From: Geranomyces variabilis
Taxonomy: Eukaryota; Chytridiomycota; Chytridiomycetes; Spizellomycetales; Powellomycetaceae
Reading direction: 5' to 3'
DNA: 64,000 nt
Assembly (NCBI GenBank): GCA_027603065.1
Contig: JADGJP010000008.1
Location: forward strand, 660,665 to 724,664
This document shows, one piece after another, positions 22,135-31,854 of this stretch. Below the pieces are notes generated by a model. The model worked only from the letters and a program-made list of their open reading frames with translations, was not told where the DNA came from and made no database searches. A program made the position numbers and the translations under genes. Within the stretch, counting starts at the first letter, position 1. Each line of letters begins with the position of its first letter.

Positions 22135-24718
22135 CTATCTCGGTGTGTCGACTGCAATATCGACGAGGCCGACGGTATCGCGCCGGACGGCCACGTACTT
22201 TCTGACCTCCGGCTCTCGCCGCCACCACCATGCAAGACCCGCCGCCGCGACCACAGCGAGTAGCAGACCTATTAGCACCACCCTCGCGGTCTGAACGCTC
22301 ATAAGTCTTGAATCTTCCGCGTTCTGGGCGGAATCCGGTCGTGTGGGGATTGTCGCCGCGACATGCATGACCATCGCGCCAAGCGTCCAGCTGACACCAA
22401 ACCTCCCGATCTCATTCACGCTCTCGAACGCGGCCCCGCTTGCGCCTTGACCGACCACACCGACACCACTTCCAGCTTCGTCGTCGTCGCCCGGTACGCG
22501 CACCTTCTCCTTAGGGACACCCAGCCCGTCATGCAACACCGTTAAAATCCACGCGCTTTTAAAGCACTGGAGATGCAGCCGGTCGAGCATGCTCCCTACC
22601 GCGGGCCACGCACCTTTGGCGTGCAGTGCCTGGATCTCATCCCACGACTGTGCGCAAAACTTCTCGGTGCTGCGCAGAAACACGGCGTGGTCGTATGCGC
22701 CTCCCAGCCCGTACACGTCGGAGCTTGTGTACCAGTACTCCGATACGCCGAGGAAGCTCAGCGCGTCGGAAATGGGAGCGTGAACGCCGTTGAATAGGCA
22801 TGGCAGTTCTGGGCACGGGAGGGATTTGTTGAGGAGTGGGAGAAGTGATGCAAGGCAGGTACGGAAAACACCGGTGCCGTTGTACTGGACTGCTGCGCCG
22901 GTGGCCGTGTTTGAGGATGGTAGAGTGACGACCAGCCCGCGCGGGAGGCAGGGTTCCGCAATCGTGAGCGCCGCTGAAGCGGGTAGTGCCGGCGTAGTCG
23001 TAGTGTTTGTCGTAGGTAGCCGAGAATCCGGCGGCGAAGGCGTGGAATCTGCTGGAGCAAGGGCCGGCGGTGGTGCTGGTAAAGCCGCGCGGTCAACCGC
23101 TGCCGATCCCGCCTTCGCTGCCGTGCCGCTGCCAGTAGTAGCGGCTGCAACCAGTCCCTCTAAATATCTTCGCCTAGCCTCGTTCACGCCGAATCCCAAA
23201 AACGTGCTTACAAACACGCGATATGAAACCTCCTCCCCGCCCAAAAACCGGAGCTTCAGTCCCGTCAGATCCTCTTTATGTGCGATTGCCATGTCCGGAG
23301 TAGGCTCAAACGCAATTTGCGTCGACGCGCCGCCCATATCCAGAAAACCGTAAGTATGCCGCGCGGTTCCATTAACGCTCACCGCTGCGTCGAAACCACC
23401 TTTGAGGTAGTTAACTGTGATCCACCCATATATCCCCTCCAGCTCGCCAGAGATGACGCGAAAGTGTCGCGCACAACCGCCGAGCGTTGCAAACGCGTAG
23501 CGCGTCCGCACAAACTCGCATGTCTCTGCCATTATTGCATCGCGGTCCGCGTCACTGACCAGCCTCATCCCCGCCGTGGCCAGTAGGTATATTGGCGTGG
23601 ACGCGTGGAGCTTTTTCGGTACGACTGACTCGGCAAAGTCCAGTAACGGTCTGAGATGTCCGGCCACCGTACCGGGCCGGCCGGCGAATGATGAGATGCC
23701 GGGTTCTTCTTTCATCTGCCACCGCGCTCCCGCCTCATCAGCCTTGTCGATAATCGGTAGCGAGCGTTGTTCCGCCCCAGGTCGTGTTTGTAACGGATCA
23801 ATCCACGAATATACTTGTACGCGTGAGCCAGAGCTGCCGGCGTCAATGACAATCCCGTACTGCCGATGAGCTGCCCAACCCGTCGTTTCTTGGACATTGG
23901 AGCGATCTGCGCTTGAATCTAACGGTGGGAACCCACTTTGCAGATTGAGGACCGCCGAATCAGGGTCGCCGATAGGGAACTCGGTGGCAGGGTGTAGCGC
24001 TGGAGGGGTATGGCTTGGTGACGCCAGGAGCACGTATCCCACTAAGGCCACGAAGAAGAGAAACCCGATGGACGTGCCTCGGCGAGATGCTCGACCTGGA
24101 ATTTACGGCGTCTTGTGAATACGTTGCCCGTGCATTGCCAGATCAAAGCGCAATCGGCGGCATGATTCCCCATAACGCACCAACCAGCATGCGCTTTGCA
24201 GCGACCCAATACCGTCCCACAGTGCCGCCACCTCGCCGCCGCCCGACATCTGCGAACATCGGTAGAGTGCCTGCGGCGGCCACATTGATTCCCGTGTTCA
24301 GAGGCCTGCCCGCAAAACCGGCAGCGCGCCCACTTGTGTTGGACCCGGGCCGTCCCCAAGCAGGCGAGCCGCTGCCGGTACTTTGCGAGGGCGCCGGCGG
24401 CGGTGGGTATTGAGCCGACGCGAGCTTCGCGGTCATGGAGGAGGAGAAGGAGGCGGTGCTCTCTATTTGTGGACGTTGCGGCTGTTGCTGCAGTTGTTGA
24501 ACGGAGGACGAGGGTGCGGCGATCTGAGTGGCATTTCGGACTGGCGCAGGCGAAGCGCCGCGGAACATGACTGGCGATGCCGACCGCAATGAAGAATGCA
24601 GGCCAGCCGATGAGTTGGAGCGCTGCATGGGAAAGGACCGCTGGGTTGGGTAGTCACCAGTGTGAGCGTGATCTACGGTACCGTAACGCGAAGTTGCAAT
24701 TCCCGCTTTCTTCCCCAT
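22135..24718 (-). CDS. YND1: Golgi apyrase, GDA1/CD39 family (YND1-like)
   Basis: This enzyme hydrolyses nucleoside di/triphosphates in the Golgi lumen, supporting nucleotide-sugar exchange. Exons 24718-24181 and 24095-22135 (intron GTGCGT...CCAG) give 832 residues. Residues 1-180 are a cytosolic Ser/Gln/Pro tail; a signal-anchor FLFFVALVGYVLLAS follows. Apyrase conserved regions: DAGSSGSRVQVYSW (ACR1), YLLATAGMRLVSD (ACR2), GELEGIYGWITVNYLKGGF (ACR3), FLDMGGASTQIAFEPTPD (ACR4). A Pro/Thr-rich insert of about 60 residues interrupts the C-terminal lobe. A second membrane helix, GLLLAVVAAAGLAWWW, precedes the cytosolic end; two anchors fit the YND1/CD39 type rather than GDA1. An upstream ATG at 24751 would overlap the MED18 start. 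Confidence 0.9.
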
Positions 24719-24729
24719 CCATTTTGACA

Positions 24730-25936
24730 ATGACCACCCTCGCAGGCGCATGGTTGCCGTCCCTTTACGACCAGCTACAGCTTCTCGCCTCGTCATCATC
24801 CTCGCTCAATGCTTCGACCATCCAGCACCCACCAGTAACGGCGGCGCCGGAGAGACCAGCGGGACACATACACTGCTCGCTCCACGCACGCTGCCCTAAC
24901 GACGTTCTGCCCAAACTGTTTGAGCGACTCATCGCTCTATGCGGTCGCATTGATTTTGACTACAAGATGGATTTGTGGGATCATGATATATGCTACCGTC
25001 CTGAAGGTTGTGCGGTCGCAGTCGGCTAAGGGCAGGGCGGACAACTATGCGCGCGTTTCCTGACAGATCATAATCCTTCCGTCCTTAGCTATCACACCAT
25101 TCGGAGGGCCACGGAACGAAGACACAGCGCTACGGCTGCGTGCCGACGTGCTCAATCCCGATGGTGATTTCGTAAAACTGCACGCCCGCAAGTGGTGAGG
25201 ACGAATGTTGGCGCGTTGCGAAATTGTTCGCCTCTCATGCGAGTTAACGCCATACCATCTCAGGCGTCTCTGCTGTGACGGCGCACCCGAGCCGCCAAAG
25301 CCGGGAGACCGAAATCGCGTGACGCAGCGCGTCATGTACGAGTCGGTCATTGAGGGCGATGCATTGCGATACGTCGAGATGCTGGGATACACGTAAGGGA
25401 ATCTATAGCTTCCGGCTGCACGTGGCCGCCCGTTGATGGTTTTCTACACACCTACAGATTCAGCTTTGAGCTCGTGCGAAAGGGATATCGCTTTGCATAC
25501 AACAATCTGTTGATTGAGATCTTTCAGCCGTTCAAGGTTAGCCTGACTCGCCTACTGCCACACACGCGCTTTACCAGCGCTTCTTCATTCGCGCACTGCT
25601 GATCTCCTTCTATTCGGAACTGGTACCTCCTATTTCGATTGTCTTAGTTGGAAACGCGACATAAAGTGACAACGGCAACGCTTCTCGATTCAGAAGACAA
25701 CGCGTGGATAGTACAGGTCGGCGCTGGCGGCGCCGCAACCGAAACCGCACCATTACTGGCCGCAGAATTGCATGCATTTGCCGAGCTGGTCGCGGGGTGA
25801 GTACCCTGCTTCGCAACCGCTTGAGAGGGATAACACTCAACGTTTGGTTCTTGTTGGGCGGCTCAGGCTGATCTCGTTACAGGTTGTGCCGCATACGGTG
25901 CTACGAAATCGAATCTATTACCCGGAGGATCGGTAA
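24730..25936 (+). CDS. MED18: Mediator head subunit MED18
   Basis: MED18 pairs with MED20 in the Mediator head and contacts RNA polymerase II. Exons 24730-25006, 25089-25194, 25264-25392, 25458-25536, 25648-25796 and 25867-25936 give 269 residues. Family features: an N-terminal strand-helix HIHCSLHARCPNDVLPKLFE with RLIALCG; ALRLRADVLNPDGDFVKLH; VTQRVMYESVIEGDALRYVE then MLGYTFSFELVRKGYRFAYN, which is the R-x-EG-x(n)-LGY-x-x-x-E/F-x-x-x-G-x-x-F core of MED18; WIVQVGAG; and a short terminal VVPHTVLRNRIYYPE. The start is 11 bp from the divergent apyrase ATG at 24718, so the 5' regions of the two genes overlap. Confidence 0.8.
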
Positions 25937-25966
25937 AAGCTGTTACTCCATCAATAAACTAGAACG

Positions 25967-25998
25967 CCGGCAGTGCAGTGCACACTGCACACTGCCGG
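25967..25998. repeat. Imperfect inverted repeat (hairpin) just after MED18
   Basis: CCGGCAGTG at 25967 pairs with CACTGCCGG ending at 25998; inside it CAGTG pairs with CACTG around a 2-nt loop, with a 2-nt bulge. The hairpin begins 30 bp after the MED18 stop, so it would lie in the MED18 3'UTR and could affect 3'-end formation. It may equally be chance. Confidence 0.6.
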
Positions 25999-26488
25999 TA
26001 CCGCAAAATGTTGAGGAATGGTTGGGACGAAGCGAGCTTCGATCTAACACGCGAGCTGGGGGCTTCTGGCCACCGTATGTGTGTGCTGAAACAACAGTCC
26101 GCTTTCGCAACGCAGGCCGCGATTCTCGATGGCGACTCCGCTCCATCGAGCGTGCAACTGTGATGAAACCGATGCAGTCGCCGCAAGTTCGCGACCACCG
26201 CTCGTTGCAGCGGCCATCGAGAGAGTCTTTCAGTACAATCTCCTCAGGGAAGAGGCATTCCCCAAAAAAGAGTTCGAAGTTCGTTCATCTGCCCGAGGCG
26301 GGGTTGCGGCCACAACGCGGGTTTGTGGACGTCGCTTTCCATACCCAGAGCCGGTCAATTATGCCGCGTGCAACGGTGCTACGGGGAACCGACACCGTTC
26401 CAAAGTGCAGGTCTGTTGGGTGTGAAATGTATGTGTACCAAAGGTTGAAATGAGTTTGCAAGCTGTCTCGGGTGTGTTATAATTACTC
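25999..26488. other. Convergent 3' interval MED18 / COG7
   Basis: 490 bp between convergent stops. A 189-codon open frame (25884-26453, +) crosses it but overlaps MED18's last exon and is Arg/Ser-rich without domain features. I see no supported gene here. Confidence 0.4.
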
Positions 26489-29398
26489 TTATGGATATCT
26501 TGCAATCCCAATACCCCTCATCCTACCAACTCTTTCCACCAAGTCTCTCTCCTTCTTGCTCCTCGTCGTGCCCACCAGCGTTGCCAGGCCACCGGCATCC
26601 ACCTCCAACACGTCCAGCAGCACGCGGAACAGCGACGATCGGTCCACGTCCATCGCTTCAAACACATTGCCGAGGTAGCGTACATCGGTCGCGAGCTGTT
26701 TCGCGCCGTCGGCAGACAGCCGCGAGATTGCGCTCGCGCGGTCAGTGTACAGCGACATTGTGGCCAAGGAAATCGATTTGATCCATAGGTATGTGATGTC
26801 GTCATCGTCTTGCTCCTCGTCGTCGTCCTCGTTGTTGTTATCGTCGCTTGTCTCGCCCACTTCGCGCGCTTCAGAGCTCACTCCAGCGCTTTGCACTCCC
26901 GGGTTGGCGGTCTCTGTTTTCAAGAAGGGCAACCGCTCGATCTCACATGCCAGCGCCTCGTCCCCAACGTACAGATCCAGCTGCTGCGGCAACGTGAGCA
27001 GATGCTCGCCAACGCGCGTGACGTAACTGCTGGGCGACAGGCTGAACTGTGGAACGTCAAGGTCGAATGGCCCTGCAGTCGTACGCGCGTCGGCGGCCCA
27101 TGTGGGCATGGAGGGGAGGGTGGCGAGCTGCGCGTCAATGAGCGAGAAGAGCGTGTCAAAAACAAAGCGCTGCGATGCAATGGTAAATGCGAGGAGGGCT
27201 GGGTGGGCACGGCGCAGAAACGAGTCCGCAGGCGAACCCGTGGTGGTCGTTGATGTTACTGATTCGACTGATGCAGCGGCACCCTCACCCGTCATCGCGT
27301 CCAGGACGTTTCGCAGCTCATAACTGTTGAGCGTCGACGTGCGCAGCGCTACAAAGCTGGCCATGCAGTCGTCACCGCTTCCAACGTTCTTCTTTTCCTC
27401 CAACCAAAACTCGGCTGGCGTGCGCCACCGCGCGGCAAGGGCTTTCGCGCCAGCAGCCGCCAAGGCGCGGCTAGCAGCCCGCTCAAACGCGTCCACACGT
27501 TTCCGCAGCGCGCCGCACACGCCCAGGACTTTGAGACCGACTTGGAAATTGCCCCACTCTTGCCGACCCAGCTCTCCGCCTCCAAATTCATCCGTGGACA
27601 CGAGCGCGCTGCTGCCAAAGTCCACGGCACGCTCGCGTTCTGTCGTGGCAAGGCCAATCTCGCCACGCAGATGCAAAAGTAGCGCATCGTACCGCGCAAA
27701 CGCAGCCGTAAAAAACTCGTCAAGCGCGGACACTAGCTCCGCGGTTCCGAATCCTGCAGTGAAAACCCGGCAACGCAGAACTGCCGCTTCCGCACACGTT
27801 ATGAGTTTTGGTGCTGCGTCGGCCATCGCGCGAGTGATTTCCATATAGTCGGACGTGCGCTCAGCAGCCAGAAGGTTATTGGCGAGAAAGACAAGGTGGT
27901 CTCGCTCGAGCTGTCCATAACGCTGCTGGTAAGCGAGAAACGCGTCGAATGGCACGTCACCCCATTTGGCCAGCTCTTCGACAGTAAAAGGTGCAACGGG
28001 CGGTGATGGCGGGAGGTCGGTTTGGCGTGACGGGCTTGTTGGCCCTGGAGATCGGACACCGTCGCTTCCGCATAAAAGGCGCTCGAGCTTGAGCCCAAAC
28101 TGCACCGTCGCTTGGTACGCTTTCACAACAGTCAACAAACCTGCCTCGCCCATTCGGTCGGCTAAAGCGCGTACCCGGATTTCGAAAGATGGGCGCAGGG
28201 AAGTAAACAGATTACGCACCAGGTCGTGCACGACGCGTTGCGGGTTGGGAAAGACGTAGCCGCACCACGGCAGCTCCTTTCCAAGGATGCGCAGGACTTC
28301 GTCGTAGAATTGTGTGAGCCATTCGGCAAGCTCGTCATCATTGCCAGCCTGCGCAGCACGCAACGTGCTGTCCTCGTCATACTCTTGCCAAAACCGCAAC
28401 AAGCCCGTCATTTGCGTGGCATTGTAGTGTTTGAGAAAGTCGCCGCTCTTTTGTATTCGGACAAATACTCGGTACAGCTTTCTCGCAGCTTCAGCGTCGT
28501 GGTCCGTAAGCACGGCCATAGCTCGCGGCTCGATCGTAGATTGGAGCTTGGTCTGCAGCTCGAGGAGAAGCGCTTCGCGTTCGGCATAGTCGGGGGTGGC
28601 CGAGAGCATCGTCAAAGATCTCTGCGCTTCTTCCAATCTCATGGACGCCTTTTCAAAATCTTCCGCAGCAAAGATTGCGTCCATCTCTCCTGCCAGAGTA
28701 CTCCAGTTTTCCGCTTCTTTGAGTGCTAACCGCGTCGCAACCATCCGTCCTCGCACAAGGTCGAGCTTGACCAAGTCCTTGAACGCGCCGCCGCCGCCGC
28801 GTTCCGCGCGGTCAAAATCGCGCTTGCCATCCACGAGAGCTTCGCCAACCTTTTTAGCGTCTTTCCGAATAACTTCAAGGTCGTACAGCGCGCGCGGCAT
28901 GTTGCGCACAACCTCGTCGCTTAGTTGCTCAAATTTGCTCGATACATCCAAGGAGAGCAGCTGGAGTTTCAAAACAAGGCCAGAAGCTACTTGGTCGATA
29001 TTTGCTGTGCGACTGCCAGCAGCGGTTGACAGAGATGACAGCGATGATTGCCGACTGAGGGCCCGCGGGAGGGACTCTGCTGATGCTGAACGGTCGTCGT
29101 TCTTGTCGGGCAACGCTAGTTGCGGCTGCACACGGAGAGCAGCGCTGGCAGTGGAGCCTGTTGCAGATGCGGGTGGTGGTGGTGGAACAGAAAGGGCATC
29201 GTTAACCCACTTCTTTAGATTGAAGTCTGGGGCAAGGAAGGCGTCAATGTTGATGCCATAGGCGGCAGCTGGGGAGGACGCGAGGGCGCTGCCGGACAAG
29301 GTGCGGCTCACAGCAGCTGGCGGTTGAGATATTGGCGACGATGATGTTTGGGCAGACGATGGATGCCGTGGCGGCTTGAGCTGCTCTGCAGTCGTCAT
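26489..29398 (-). CDS. COG7: COG7, conserved oligomeric Golgi complex subunit 7
   Basis: COG7 belongs to lobe B of the COG tether, which directs retrograde vesicles within the Golgi. It is a single uninterrupted frame of 969 residues, longer than animal COG7 (~770) because of an N-terminal Ser/Pro tail and loop insertions. The family start motif is clear: INIDAFLAPDFNLKKWVNDA. It is followed by LVLKLQLLSLDVSSKFEQLS, VRNMPRALYDLEVIRKDAKK, KLDLVRGRMVATRLALKEAE plus NWSTLAGEMDAIF and ATPDYAEREALLLELQTKLQ, in the order seen in COG7. The acidic insert DDNNNEDDDEEQDDDD lies near the C-terminus. No intron is needed, unlike nearly all neighbours. Confidence 0.9.
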   Translation of the reverse strand: MTTAEQLKPPRHPSSAQTSSSPISQPPAAVSRTLSGSALASSPAAAYGINIDAFLAPDFNLKKWVNDALSVPPPPPASATGSTASAALRVQPQLALPDKNDDRSASAESLPRALSRQSSLSSLSTAAGSRTANIDQVASGLVLKLQLLSLDVSSKFEQLSDEVVRNMPRALYDLEVIRKDAKKVGEALVDGKRDFDRAERGGGGAFKDLVKLDLVRGRMVATRLALKEAENWSTLAGEMDAIFAAEDFEKASMRLEEAQRSLTMLSATPDYAEREALLLELQTKLQSTIEPRAMAVLTDHDAEAARKLYRVFVRIQKSGDFLKHYNATQMTGLLRFWQEYDEDSTLRAAQAGNDDELAEWLTQFYDEVLRILGKELPWCGYVFPNPQRVVHDLVRNLFTSLRPSFEIRVRALADRMGEAGLLTVVKAYQATVQFGLKLERLLCGSDGVRSPGPTSPSRQTDLPPSPPVAPFTVEELAKWGDVPFDAFLAYQQRYGQLERDHLVFLANNLLAAERTSDYMEITRAMADAAPKLITCAEAAVLRCRVFTAGFGTAELVSALDEFFTAAFARYDALLLHLRGEIGLATTERERAVDFGSSALVSTDEFGGGELGRQEWGNFQVGLKVLGVCGALRKRVDAFERAASRALAAAGAKALAARWRTPAEFWLEEKKNVGSGDDCMASFVALRTSTLNSYELRNVLDAMTGEGAAASVESVTSTTTTGSPADSFLRRAHPALLAFTIASQRFVFDTLFSLIDAQLATLPSMPTWAADARTTAGPFDLDVPQFSLSPSSYVTRVGEHLLTLPQQLDLYVGDEALACEIERLPFLKTETANPGVQSAGVSSEAREVGETSDDNNNEDDDEEQDDDDITYLWIKSISLATMSLYTDRASAISRLSADGAKQLATDVRYLGNVFEAMDVDRSSLFRVLLDVLEVDAGGLATLVGTTRSKKERDLVERVGRMRGIGIARYP

Positions 29399-30152
29399 TC
29401 CGCCGACTTTGCCAGCTGCGAGATGGAAGAGTCAAGACGAGACGAGAGGGCGCCGAGCGGCAAACGCGCGCTAACTAACTGCACAGCCACCAAGGCTGCT
29501 GCGCAACTCTCATTTCCTGGCTCGAGCCGGTCCGCCCATTTAAGAAGAAAACGCCGACGCTCGTTTCTCTCTTCGTCTCGCAATTTCACCCCTCAATCTT
29601 TTCAGCACGTCGTAACTCTCGTTCAGTGCAGACCGCGGGACACAAACTGCAGCAGCCTCCGTATGCGCCGCATCCTGCTGTCGCTTGCGCTTGTGCTGCA
29701 CTTTGGTCTTTTGTTCCGTCCCTGTCGGGAAGTCCGGACGTTTGCCTTTCCCTGGTTACTCCCAAGCGACATCCCGCAGAGGGAGATGTATACCTTTCTC
29801 TGATTGCTCTCATGCGAGCGACCTGCATTATAAACGCATTTCATTAGTAGAATGGGCTGTCACTTCAATGGCATCGCTTCATGGGACAAAACTTGCGAAG
29901 AGCTACTGTTTTTCCGTTATATTTCTTCGCTCACAACAAACGCCCCTCGTTGTCGTACATCTGCGAGGCGGCGGCTCTTGCGCAAGATATACGGCATATT
30001 TCTCCAAGAGCTTTGAATTGAGATCCTGCGTTCTGGTCAGTCTGTTTGATGTCCTGCCTCAGTATTTGAACAGACTATGAAACGAATATGAGTTGCCAAT
30101 CGGGGAGATGGAGGAGGGAGGGTTGGGATGTTTTAATTCTTAGCAAGATGAT
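29399..30152. other. Interval upstream of COG7 and downstream of the GPCR
   Basis: This 754-bp region should hold the COG7 promoter and the GPCR 3'UTR. A short + frame from 29662 (MRRILLSLALVLHFGLLF...) looks like a signal peptide of a 46-residue peptide, but there is no other support. I annotate nothing here. Confidence 0.4.
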
Positions 30153-31556
30153 TCAGCGTAAATCAGAGGATGAACGAGAACGAAGCTGTTTGTCTTGCAC
30201 CAGCTTTGGATTCTCTTTGCGCTTGGGACGGCTTAGGCTTGGCGGCTCGAGTTTCTCATCGTGATCAGTAGCTATCCTCAACGCTCGCCTCGCGCACGCT
30301 AGCACCCTCTTGTCCAACGTAATGAACATGATCGGATTCATTACCGCTAAGAGAGTGGTGGCGCGTGTGGATGCGAAAGTTAGTATTTGGACGCGATTCG
30401 ATTACTCCAAGTAAAGTTTACCATTAATCTGTGTGCCAAAATACGAGGTAATGTCGAACCCCCACGGCACCGTACGTCGTGATAGAATTTGCTGGTACAA
30501 CATCATGCACGCATATGGGGACCAGGCGATTAAAAATACCATGCTAATAATCACCTATAAAAAAGGTAAAGATTGACTTAATGGACAATGGCCGGGCAGT
30601 TTGAGGCTAAGTTTCCATACCCCTTTCATCATCAGACTTTTCTCAACTTCAGACATGATCGACTTCATTCCTCGAGTTGCTGGTGCAAGGCTTTTGTTCT
30701 CTGTCTCAGATGCTGCCATCGTAATGTTTTCTTCTGACAGGTCACTATAGATCTTAGAAATTGCAATTCAGCGAAGAGTCCAAGGAAGATGCTCCACTTG
30801 CTCAAAAGAAGCTCACCCGCCTGGCATGGAGCCAGATAAGAAAATAGCCACCGACCAAGGCAGCGATAGTAGCGCCAATAGTGGACAGAGCGATAATGAC
30901 TTGCGTTCTGCCCGCAGGTGTACTGTCCGCCCAATCAATCAAGCAATAAAGGCCCGACGATTCCAGCACAAACGGCGTATTTGGCGTGCCCTTGCCAGCG
31001 GCTGCGACTAATGGCAGCAAAATCCCCATAATGGGAGCCGCCGACCAGATCGCTGCGACAACAAGCCAGGTTTGTCGCTTCGTGATCGAGTATCCCCGCA
31101 CGATTGCTGCCCAGCGCTCCATGCTGACAGCCGACAGTGAGAACCCGCTTATGTACACCGAAGTCAGGGGCAATGCCCCGAAAATCTGACATCCAACATA
31201 ATAAGAGGCTGGAAACCCATTATGCGAGAGCAGTATTGAAATTTCGACCACGCGCGGAAGGCACATCAACGCGCCGTCCCTAAAGGTTTTGGGCGCAAAC
31301 ATCAACGTAAACCCTGGTGATTACGCGAGAGGCAAAGTTGAGACTCTCACCCAAGGCAAAGCGACAGGATCAAAAGATTGGATGGATACCGGCGCAGCGA
31401 CTCATGGCGGTAAAATAAGAAAGCGACAAACAGGTTGGCGAACAAGCCCACCGTCATCAACAACAATTCAACGATGGCTGCGGCCCGCGTTTTTGCGTCA
31501 AAAAAACGTGGGAGTCCAGCCTCCGCAGCATGTAGCTCCCATGCATTCGGAGGCAT
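30153..31556 (-). CDS. Rhodopsin-like (class A) seven-transmembrane GPCR
   Basis: Exons 31556-31351, 31279-30817, 30752-30621, 30554-30422 and 30346-30153 give 375 residues. All class A landmarks can be placed: TM1 Asn in GLFANLFVAFLF; TM2 Asp in LILSLCLGDGALM; TM3 Cys in YYVGCQIFGAL and ERW in place of DRY (SMERWAAIVRG); TM4 Trp in AAIWSAAPIMG; ECL2 Cys in SGLYCLIDWAD; TM6 FLIAWSPY (C/A-W-x-P); TM7 INAVMNPIMF (NPxxF). The ECL2 and TM7 style resembles opsins, but the residue six before the NPxxF Asn, the retinal Lys of opsins, is Gln here. The ~65-residue third loop is spread over exons 3-4. The basic tail LDKRVLACARR suits helix 8. Ligand and G-protein partner are unknown. Confidence 0.85.
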
Positions 31557-31854
31557 GAAAAAATTACCGGTAACGAAGGAAATCAAATAAGAATTTAAGA
31601 AGGTTTATGAAATCCATTTGGACCTTGGGATGCGAGCAAAGTGGGGCTGTCGCCTCAAATGGATTTCCGCCCTGATTTCCGCCGGGCCAACGCTCGTCTC
31701 TGTGGTCACACACGGCCTCCAAGTATATCCCATATCTAGCATCGAGAGTCCAGTCAACACCAACACTTGGCCCCCTTCTCCGGGCACAGGTCGGCAGCAG
31801 CGTACGATTCCATTCAACTACTTTCATCCGCAGTTCACTCACTCTTCTGCAACA
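31557..31854. promoter_or_regulatory. Divergent promoter (GPCR / M17 peptidase)
   Basis: 298 bp between head-to-head start codons. A C/T-rich stretch (31760-31845) precedes the peptidase start, whose context AACAATGG is favourable. No specific site was recognised. Confidence 0.4.

Noticed and set aside
25884-26453. 189-codon plus-strand ORF
   Set aside because: It overlaps the last MED18 exon in another frame, is Arg/Ser-rich with no domain or splice logic, and fits a chance frame in GC-rich DNA.
29662-29803. Possible 46-residue secreted peptide
   Set aside because: It has a hydrophobic start but nothing else: no conserved cysteines, no splice sites, and it lies in a promoter region.
30153-31556. 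Functional retinal opsin
   Set aside because: The residue at the Schiff-base lysine position in TM7 is Gln, so a photoreceptor call is not supported.
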